NCBI GenBank assembly: GCA_937138415.1
Contig: CAKZPA010000037.1
Span: forward strand, 59,205-123,204
Origin: an uncultured Nitrospiraceae bacterium
GTDB taxonomy: Bacteria > Nitrospirota > Thermodesulfovibrionia > Thermodesulfovibrionales > SM23-35
Direction: 5' to 3'
DNA length: 64,000 bases
The position numbers were made by a program, and so were the translations under genes. The number at the start of each line of letters is the position of its first letter. Position 1 is the stretch's first letter. The notes under the pieces are model-generated. The model ran no database searches. It was not told the DNA's origin and was given only the letters and a program-made list of their open reading frames with translations. This document shows, one piece after another, positions 58,020-64,000 of the stretch.

Positions 58020-59381
58020 CTACGCCGCATGGGACGATTCCTGCCTTCTCGCTTTCATGAACGCATTGATGCCATTCGCCTCGCGCGGACCGACGGTCAC
58101 TTTCCATCCCTCGAGTTTGTCCTCGATCGCGCCGCTCAGGACCGCGACATAGCCGGGAATGATGAGTTCTCTGTGCTGGACAAGCTGCTCCGCCCCGCTC
58201 TCCCTGATGAACTGAGCGATCTTCGCCGCAGTGAATTTTCCCGCGGCCCACGCCGTGAGCACGGAGAGGCCCTCGCAGTCCATTACCGCGAGGTACCCGG
58301 GCGTCTTGCTGTTCTCGATCTCGCCGGAAACGATGAAATAGGTCAGCGAGAAATTTGTCGTGATGAACAGCGGGGACGCGGGCGTCGGCTCGCCGATGCG
58401 ATAGATCTTCTGCTCCACCTGCATCGGCACCTGCGGGTCGGTGAACATGTTCTGGCGGAGCGTGAAGAGAGCGAGGCACTTCCACTTCTCGATGCTTCGC
58501 ACAACGACGATGGACGAGTATTTCATGACCCCGAGCGCGGCGATCAGCGCTTCCGCGAGACTATCTTCCCGCTGAGCGAACGTGATGATGGGATACCCGA
58601 GCGGCCTGAAACTCTTTTTCACGGCAGCCCGCCTGATCACCGTGTTGTGTTCGAGGATTTCGCGCGCGGACCGCGCTCCGGAGTCGATGACGATATCCTC
58701 GATGCCGTGTTGCTTTGCCTTTTCCGAAAGGTGGACGAGTTCATCCAATCCTTTCGCCGCGATACCGAGCGTGACCCGAAACTGTTTGGCCACGTCTGCC
58801 ATCGCGTCCGCGTTGCTCGCGTCCATCCCGTAGAGAATCGGCTTTTTCTCCGCGTAGAAGGGGAGAACTCCTCTTGCCGCTTCGGGACTCCTCGTGCACA
58901 GGATGATAGGGATGGAGGGCGCGTGAGACGCGAGGATCGATGCCGCGCTCTCGAACGTTTCGATGGTTCCGGAATCATTGACCAGCGCGATCGCATCGAT
59001 TCGGAGTCTCTGGCCCACGCGCTCGATTTCCGACCCCATGACGTCGGCCGCCCTGTCCCGTATCTCCGAATCAGCCAGCGTGTCCTTAATCTCCAATGCG
59101 AAGACGGTCGGATTCACGAATCTCTTTTCGTGCCTGAAGAGCACCGTCTCCTCGCCCATCCTCACCGCACGGTCGCCCGTGCCGAAGAGAATCGGCCGAA
59201 CCGGCGGCGCGGATGCCTCGCTGAGCCTCTGCCGTGCCTCACTCGACACGTCAGGGCAGAGGTCGAGAGACGCCTGCCTCTGCGCGAGCTTCATGGCAAA
59301 CGCGAGACACGTCGGGAAGCCGCACTTCTTGCAGTTCGTCTTGGGGAGCAACTTGAATATTTCCACGCCGGTCAGAGCCAT
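58020..59381 (-). CDS. acsC: Corrinoid iron-sulfur protein large subunit AcsC
   Basis: The 453-residue protein starts with the [4Fe-4S] domain (NCKKCGFPTCLAFAMKLA, CPD) and continues to a TIM barrel (VLFRHEKRFVNPTVFAL) and a corrinoid-binding C-terminus. It carries the methyl group from AcsE to AcsB. GGAGGATGAG precedes the ATG. Confidence 0.96.
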   Translation of the reverse strand: MALTGVEIFKLLPKTNCKKCGFPTCLAFAMKLAQRQASLDLCPDVSSEARQRLSEASAPPVRPILFGTGDRAVRMGEETVLFRHEKRFVNPTVFALEIKDTLADSEIRDRAADVMGSEIERVGQRLRIDAIALVNDSGTIETFESAASILASHAPSIPIILCTRSPEAARGVLPFYAEKKPILYGMDASNADAMADVAKQFRVTLGIAAKGLDELVHLSEKAKQHGIEDIVIDSGARSAREILEHNTVIRRAAVKKSFRPLGYPIITFAQREDSLAEALIAALGVMKYSSIVVVRSIEKWKCLALFTLRQNMFTDPQVPMQVEQKIYRIGEPTPASPLFITTNFSLTYFIVSGEIENSKTPGYLAVMDCEGLSVLTAWAAGKFTAAKIAQFIRESGAEQLVQHRELIIPGYVAVLSGAIEDKLEGWKVTVGPREANGINAFMKARRQESSHAA

Positions 59382-59412
59382 CTCATCCTCCAGTCACATG
59401 TGGTGATGCCTC

Positions 59413-60357
59413 TCACGATGTCAGCTCCTCGATCGCGTTCCGCACGGCCCGCACCGCGTCGGGATGACGCATGATGAGGAGTTCGGCGCCGGCCACGAGG
59501 AGTGCGAGCGCAGTCACCGCTTCCCAGGCGACGGCACGCTCTTTCAAACCGCCCCACTGCGGGACATCTTCTTCCTGCGCCTGCGTCTCCTTCACCTTCC
59601 AGACGTACATGCCGACGTCGCCCAGCATCGGCTGCTGCATCGTCGGGTCGTTCTGGGCGAGAGCGGCGAGGCGAATCCTCTCCATGACGGAATACGTGTA
59701 TTCGAGACCGTAGCCGAGCGCGGAGCACATCGGATCGATCACTATCTTCTCCTTGTCGAATCCCATTTGCGTAATGAGTATGTTGAGCTGCTTCGAGAGA
59801 TTGATATCCAGCTCGGACATCGCCACGAGCTTGTGATCATGCGCGAGCGCGGCAGCGGCGATCGTCTTGTAATTCGACTCCTGCGCTTTGCCGATCAGGC
59901 AGTTGCGGCCCCGAGCCGCCTCGGCCGCGGCGACGAGAACGGCCGCGTCTTTCTCCGCGTGATTGCTCCCGAGGATGATCCAGGGAACATCGGCCGCGGA
60001 GAGAACGCTCCGTACGGTTTCAGCGGCGTCCGCCGGCGAACGGTCGCCCCTGTCGGGATGAGTCCCCGCCAGTCTCAACGCCAACGCCTCCGCCCCCAGC
60101 GTCTCGCAGCAAAACCGCGCCCAGAGGGCGGGATCGCCCATGACCTCCGAGTAAGGCTTCTGGATCTCCTCCGGCCAGTCATCGGGAACGACATCCTGGA
60201 TCTCGAAGGCAATCACCGGTTTCCGCGGGGAAGACCCCTCGAACGAATGAAACGGCAGGACGTTTTCGCCGCCGAAGATGACTTTTTTCGGAGGCTGACC
60301 GATCGTGAGAGAATACACTCTCCCGGCAAACGACTCTTTTGGCAGCGTCATGGCCAT
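59413..60357 (-). CDS. acsD: Corrinoid iron-sulfur protein small subunit AcsD
   Basis: The 314-residue TIM barrel starts MAMTLPKESFAGRVYSLTIG and has VIFGGENVLPFHSFEG, WARFCCETLGAEALALRLAG and ALGYGLEYTYSVMERIR. It pairs with AcsC. GGGAGGTGCC precedes the ATG. Confidence 0.96.
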   Translation of the reverse strand: MAMTLPKESFAGRVYSLTIGQPPKKVIFGGENVLPFHSFEGSSPRKPVIAFEIQDVVPDDWPEEIQKPYSEVMGDPALWARFCCETLGAEALALRLAGTHPDRGDRSPADAAETVRSVLSAADVPWIILGSNHAEKDAAVLVAAAEAARGRNCLIGKAQESNYKTIAAAALAHDHKLVAMSELDINLSKQLNILITQMGFDKEKIVIDPMCSALGYGLEYTYSVMERIRLAALAQNDPTMQQPMLGDVGMYVWKVKETQAQEEDVPQWGGLKERAVAWEAVTALALLVAGAELLIMRHPDAVRAVRNAIEELTS

Positions 60358-60472
60358 GGCACCTCCCGTATATCAACGGACCCGAGGCTTCAGAGAGCCG
60401 GCACTTCGGGTGACGAACACGCCACCTCAAACGTAAAGCCGTACATCCTCTGCGTCTTCGAGCCCGTCTTCT

Positions 60473-61255
60473 TCACATTTCGAGATACGAATGCGCGTAC
60501 AACGTATTCCCCATGATCACATCGATCGTCTTCACCGTGTTCGACACTTCGTGCGGGTCGGCGATCGCGGCCGTCAGACCCTCGTACATCAGGAGCGCGA
60601 GGTAATGATTGTTGAGGAGCGGCCTCACATGACGTGGGCAGCCGTTCGAAATATTGCTGAGCCCGACGACCGTCTTCATCGGCGGATCGTTCAACTCCTG
60701 AAACATTTTTATCGCCTTCACGACCTTCAGCGCGTGGTCCTGGGATGTCGCAATTTGGAGGACGAGCGGATCGAGGTAGAGGTCCTCGAGAGGGACGCCG
60801 TATTCCATGGCCCGCGCCATGATCTCCGCTGCGATGGCCGCCCGCTCTTCCGCGTCCGCAGGCAGGCCACCTTTGCCGACCGTCAGCGCAATGATCTGAG
60901 CGTTATACCGCGCCGCAAGTTCGAGCATGGGAAACCGGTCGGGATCGTTCGACGTCGAGTTGATGAGCGGCCTCCCCCACTCATTCCTGTGCACGGAAAG
61001 CCCGGCTTCCACCGCCCGATAGTTGGTCGTATCGAGGCAGACAGGCAGAGGGACCGCTTCCTGGATCGTCGTCACCATCCACCGCATCATCTCTTCGCCA
61101 TTGTCCTCCGCGGGACCGATGTTGGCGTCGATCATGCCCGCTCCGGCCTTCCACTGGGAGACAGCGATCTCCTGGATCGGCGCCTTGTCCTTGCTCGTCA
61201 TTGCTTCGCGAACCCTCTTCGCGATAATGCTCAGCTTCTCTCCGATGATCAGCAT
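60473..61255 (-). CDS. acsE: Methyltetrahydrofolate:corrinoid iron-sulfur protein methyltransferase AcsE
   Basis: The 260-residue pterin-binding TIM barrel has MLIIGEKLSIIAKRVREAM, IDANIGPAEDNGEEMMRW, PLINSTSNDPDRF and VGLSNISNGCPRHVRP. It moves the methyl group from methyl-THF to AcsC/D. It is the first gene of the CODH/ACS cluster; a 115-base gap without a gene separates it from acsD. Confidence 0.96.
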   Translation of the reverse strand: MLIIGEKLSIIAKRVREAMTSKDKAPIQEIAVSQWKAGAGMIDANIGPAEDNGEEMMRWMVTTIQEAVPLPVCLDTTNYRAVEAGLSVHRNEWGRPLINSTSNDPDRFPMLELAARYNAQIIALTVGKGGLPADAEERAAIAAEIMARAMEYGVPLEDLYLDPLVLQIATSQDHALKVVKAIKMFQELNDPPMKTVVGLSNISNGCPRHVRPLLNNHYLALLMYEGLTAAIADPHEVSNTVKTIDVIMGNTLYAHSYLEM

Positions 61256-61287
61256 GCGCGCACTCCCTCTCTCATTTGATGAATAGA

Positions 61288-61318
61288 AAGGGCGATCCGG
61301 CGTTCCCGGAGCGCCCTT
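61288..61318 (-). promoter_or_regulatory. Hairpin in the acsE leader
   Basis: AAGGGCG and CGCCCTT form an outer stem with TCCGG/CCGGA stacked inside. It lies 33 bases before the acsE ATG. On the minus strand TTTCTATTC follows, so it could act as a weak attenuator or mRNA stabiliser. Confidence 0.5.
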
Positions 61319-61336
61319 CTCACATCGTATAACCCT

Positions 61337-61372
61337 ACCCTTACCGAGTCATCGTGCGTCAAACCCTTACCG
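61337..61372 (-). repeat. Two perfect 10-base direct repeats upstream of acsE
   Basis: ACCCTTACCG occurs at 61337-61346 and 61363-61372, with a related CCCTTACCCG near 61478-61487. The 26-base spacing suggests sites for a dimeric regulator. The rest of the 320-base stretch 61256-61577 holds no gene. Confidence 0.45.
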
Positions 61373-61537
61373 TTGAGTGCATGATACCACACCGTGTTTT
61401 TTCGCGTAAAGCGGCGAATTAGCCCATCAATAATTCTTATGTAGAGACCACGGCCTATCCTGCCCGCCGCCACCAATCCCTTACCCGTTGCTCATGACAT
61501 CTCTCTGCGTTTCCTCCCGGCCCGGGGCTCTCGACGA

Positions 61538-61567
61538 TTGACAACGATTTGTTTCATGGTGTATAAA
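61538..61567 (+). promoter_or_regulatory. Promoter of the tRNA-Val transcript
   Basis: TTGACA (61538-61543) and TATAAA (61562-61567) with an 18-base spacer lie ten bases before the mature tRNA-Val. Confidence 0.75.
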
Positions 61568-61577
61568 CGTAAGTCGC

Positions 61578-61653
61578 GGGCGGATAGCTCAGCTGGGAGA
61601 GCGCAGCCCTTACAAGGCTGAGGTCACAGGTTCAAGCCCTGTTCCGCCTACCA
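61578..61653 (+). tRNA. tRNA-Val (TAC)
   Basis: The gene is 76 bases with CCA encoded. The acceptor GGGCGGA pairs with TCCGCCT, the T arm has GGTTCAAG, and anticodon TAC (61611-61613) sits in CCTTACAAG. Confidence 0.96.
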
Positions 61654-61806
61654 AGCGCGCGAACTCGGAGACAGACAAAGACCCGACATTAGAAATCTCT
61701 AAAAGGGTATAATACTTCTGTCGTCGATGAGCCGTATCCGATCCCTCGGGGTCGGCCTCTAAGGGCGGGGCCTTTTGCTCTGTCTTTATTCTCTTCTCCC
61801 ATCCAC

Positions 61807-61884
61807 GGGGTGGTAGTTCAGCCCGGTTAGAACGCTGGCCTGTCAAGCCAGAGGTCGCGGGTTCAAGTCCCGTCCACCCCGCCA
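61807..61884 (+). tRNA. tRNA-Asp (GTC)
   Basis: The gene is 78 bases with CCA encoded. The acceptor GGGGTGG pairs with CCACCCC, the T arm has GGTTCAAG, and anticodon GTC is at 61842-61844. TATAAT at 61708-61713 may start its transcript. Confidence 0.96.
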
Positions 61885-61904
61885 TACTTTCCTGTACGAC
61901 GACG

Positions 61905-62045
61905 AAAAGGGGACAGGCAATTGTTTTATTCATCGCGAGCGCACAATGCCCCTTATGGTATGCAGATATCCTTTTCGGCTGTGCCGTCCCGGTACACGCA
62001 GCGAGCCCTTAAAAATGCATCTCGTAAAGTAGCCTGTCCCCTTTT
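61905..62045. mobile_element. 141-bp MITE-like element with 14-bp perfect inverted repeats
   Basis: AAAAGGGGACAGGC (61905-61918) and GCCTGTCCCCTTTT (62032-62045) are exact inverted repeats. The GGGGACAGGC end is familiar from non-autonomous repeats linked to REP-type tyrosine transposases. No transposase frame remains inside. It sits between tRNA-Asp and the rmuC stop, which begins two bases beyond the repeat. Confidence 0.6.
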
Positions 62046-62046
62046 T

Positions 62047-63354
62047 TCAATCATCCGCCTGCGCGGCGTCGTCTTTCTCGGCCGACCCGGACAACTCGAG
62101 AATCCTCGCGGCCTCTTCCGAAGGCAGTTCCTCGACCGAACGCAGCCGACGCTCCATTGCACGGGTTCGCACGCCTGTCTCCTCGAGCGTTCGGCTCGCG
62201 GTAGTGAGTTGCCGCTTCACCTTATCGAGAACCGCGCCGAACTTTCCGAACTCCGTCTTGATCGCCCCGAGTATCTTCCAGACCTCCGCTGCCCGCTGCT
62301 CGATGGCCAGCGTCTGGAAACCCATGCGGAGACTGCTCAGAATCGCCGCGAGCGTCGTCGGCCCGGCCGCGACGACCCGGTACTGCTGTAAGAGATCATC
62401 GACGAGAGCGGGCTGTCGGAGCACCTCGGCGTACAACCCTTCCGTCGCGAGGAATATGATCCCGAAGTCGGTCGTGTGAGGCGGGTGAACGTACTTGTCG
62501 CGAATGTCCTGTGCCGCCTTCCGAACGGTCCGCGCCAGCGTGTCCGTCGCTCTCTGGACCGCTTCGGGATCGCCTGCGTCCGCGGCTTCCTGGACGCGAA
62601 GGTAATCCTCCTGCGGGAACTTCGAGTCTATCGGCAGCCACACGCACGCATTGGGATCGCTCTTCGGGCCGGGCAACCGCACGGCATACTCGACGACTTC
62701 CGACGAGTCGGCCCTCACACGGACGTTCTTGTCGTACTGTCCGGGCGTGAGAATCTGCTCCAGGATCGCGCCGAGCTGAACTTCGGCCCACGTTCCACGC
62801 GCTTTCACGTTCGTCAGAACCCGCTTGAGGTCGCCAACGCCCGTCGCGAGGTTCTGCATCTCGCCCAACCCTTTGTGGACAGCTTCCAGTCTCTCGCTCA
62901 CGAGTTTAAAAGACTCGCCGAGTCGCCTCTCGAGCGTATCGTGGAGCTTTTCATCGACGGTCCTCCGCATTTCGTCGAGTTTCTTCTCGTTCCCTTCCTG
63001 AAGCTCCTTTACGCGGGCATCGAAGGTCGAGCGAATGCGTTCCAACGCTTCCTGGTGCGACTCGGTCAAATCCTTCAACTGCGTCGCCACTGCTTCGAGC
63101 TGGGTCTGCTGAGCCTTCGCGATCCCTTCGAGAGTGCGCGAAAGCGTATCGGTGGTCGATTTCAGGCCATTCGAGACTTCTTCACGGAGTTCCTTCCCCG
63201 CCGATCGTGCCTCGTCGCGTCCCGCCCGGAGTTCGTCCCGTAGCGCCTGCTCGGCAGCGCGCGATGTCCTTGACGCCTGGAAGAGAAGCATAACGGTCAG
63301 GACCGTGTTCAGGCCGACAACGCACAGGATAAGCCAAAGAATAGTCTCAGTCAT
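62047..63354 (-). CDS. rmuC: DNA recombination protein RmuC
   Basis: The 435-residue protein has an N-terminal membrane anchor (ILWLILCVVGLNTVL), a long coiled coil (about 30-190) and the RmuC nuclease-like domain (RGTWAEVQLGAILEQIL, LPIDSKFPQEDYLR, HTTDFGIIFLATEGLYAEVL). It limits rearrangements at inverted repeats. Its TGA lies at the edge of the MITE-like element. Confidence 0.94.
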   Translation of the reverse strand: MTETILWLILCVVGLNTVLTVMLLFQASRTSRAAEQALRDELRAGRDEARSAGKELREEVSNGLKSTTDTLSRTLEGIAKAQQTQLEAVATQLKDLTESHQEALERIRSTFDARVKELQEGNEKKLDEMRRTVDEKLHDTLERRLGESFKLVSERLEAVHKGLGEMQNLATGVGDLKRVLTNVKARGTWAEVQLGAILEQILTPGQYDKNVRVRADSSEVVEYAVRLPGPKSDPNACVWLPIDSKFPQEDYLRVQEAADAGDPEAVQRATDTLARTVRKAAQDIRDKYVHPPHTTDFGIIFLATEGLYAEVLRQPALVDDLLQQYRVVAAGPTTLAAILSSLRMGFQTLAIEQRAAEVWKILGAIKTEFGKFGAVLDKVKRQLTTASRTLEETGVRTRAMERRLRSVEELPSEEAARILELSGSAEKDDAAQADD

Positions 63355-63439
63355 GACGTACGTTTCCTATCAGCATAAGCGACCTGTCGGGTGCCCACGT
63401 GCCGTCTGCAGGTGCTTCGTTATGCGCGATGCCTTATTT

Positions 63440-64000
63440 TCAGATGGCATTCGGCCTCCGGCTTTCCAAAAGCGCGAGGGCATCCTCTACCTCCCGGCTT
63501 TTAGCTCTTATCTGTGCAATCAATTCTTGAGGTGTGTACATGTCTTCCGCATTCCTGCGGTTCGGGTTGACCGCCTTCAGGTCAAAGTCTTTTGCCTCGA
63601 TTTCCTGCCGCGTGACAGTCCAAGAACGGTCCGACTTGTCCGACTTGTCGGACAGAAGCCGAAAAAACTCCTCGAAGTGCGCAAGGGTCAGCGGCGTTTT
63701 CTTGCCGACTTTGATGTCCGAAAGGTCGTAGTACCATATCTTTTCCGTGGGTTTGCCCTTGGTGAAAAACAGCAGATTCGTCTTTACGCCGGCGCCGGCG
63801 TTGACAAAGGCCCCGGGCGGCAGGCTCACGATGCACCACAGGTCGCAATCGTTGAGCAGTTTTCGTTTGGTCTGGACAAAGGCCGTCTCGTTGGTGCGGA
63901 AGAGTACCCCTTCATCCAGCACGATGCCGCAGCGCCCGCCAGGTTTGAGGCTGTCAATGACATGCTGAAGAAAGAGCACCTGGGTGGCGCTGGTTTTGTA
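63440..64000 (-). CDS. hsdM: Type I restriction-modification methyltransferase subunit HsdM (3' part)
   Basis: The frame runs off the window at 64000. Visible parts are GRCGIVLDEGVLF, DLWCIVSLPPGAF, GVKTNLLFFTKG and IWYYDLSDIKVGKKTPL, typical of HsdM downstream of the N-6 adenine methyltransferase motif, which lies outside. A short tandem repeat encodes LLSDKSDKSDRSW inside the coding region. No specificity subunit is seen to the left, as rmuC follows. Confidence 0.9.
   Translation of the reverse strand, partial: YKTSATQVLFLQHVIDSLKPGGRCGIVLDEGVLFRTNETAFVQTKRKLLNDCDLWCIVSLPPGAFVNAGAGVKTNLLFFTKGKPTEKIWYYDLSDIKVGKKTPLTLAHFEEFFRLLSDKSDKSDRSWTVTRQEIEAKDFDLKAVNPNRRNAEDMYTPQELIAQIRAKSREVEDALALLESRRPNAI

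Noticed and set aside
61610..61933. A 107-residue minus-strand frame containing GWTGLEPATSGL and GGTGLEPVTSAL
   Set aside because: It is the antisense of the two tRNA genes, a common false translation.

Overview
The window is a dense chromosomal segment of a GC-rich bacterium that is probably anaerobic and autotrophic. It encodes a bacterial-type CODH/acetyl-CoA synthase cluster (acsE-acsD-acsC-acsB-cooS) followed by an NADH-dehydrogenase-like iron-sulfur module, plus CooC, FdhD, a system II (Ccs) cytochrome c maturation pair and a multihaem cytochrome. This mix, with many hybrid histidine kinases and an archaeal-like ThyA, fits a Thermodesulfovibrionia-like Nitrospirota or a related deep lineage. 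That placement is inference from gene content and was not tested by phylogeny.

Layout: 1-2.2 kb holds a ThyA 3' end, a small unknown protein and a nitronate monooxygenase-like enzyme. 2.2-8.6 kb (minus) is a signalling operon: cytochrome c, haem-site hybrid kinase, a second kinase broken by two in-frame stops, CheY-like regulator, REC-kinase. 8.7-18.8 kb (plus) carries cooC, a lipoprotein, rimP-nusA-recG, prepilin peptidase, an orphan kinase, a TPR/RodZ-like protein and a MidA-type methyltransferase. 18.8-30.3 kb (minus) carries polyamine genes (a decarboxylase and two aminopropyltransferase-like genes), tlyA-dxs-ispA and guaA/guaB. 30.7-37.5 kb (plus) has ccs1-ccsA, htpX and a three-gene set that looks like bacterial ceramide synthesis. 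scpA and fdhD follow on the minus strand.

39.3-47.8 kb (plus) looks like a fluoride-response island. It holds a TSUP permease, a frameshifted uspA, a fluoride riboswitch in front of a CPA2 antiporter and uspA, and a second fluoride riboswitch in front of a dynamin-like GTPase. Enolase, a classical fluoride target, an MFS carrier and an ACT-domain protein come next. rpsU (minus) follows and has no AUG/GUG/UUG start. 48.2-61.3 kb (minus) is the CODH/ACS cluster with NuoE/NuoF/Fe-S/NuoG-like genes. The right edge has tRNA-Val, tRNA-Asp, a 141-bp inverted-repeat element, rmuC and the 3' end of hsdM.

The strongest points for follow-up are the two fluoride riboswitches (especially the one governing a dynamin-like GTPase), the putative sphingolipid operon, rpsU with a non-canonical start, the histidine kinase with two nonsense codons, the NuoF-ferredoxin-CBS fusion beside CODH, and several promoters that place +1 on the start codon (leaderless mRNAs).
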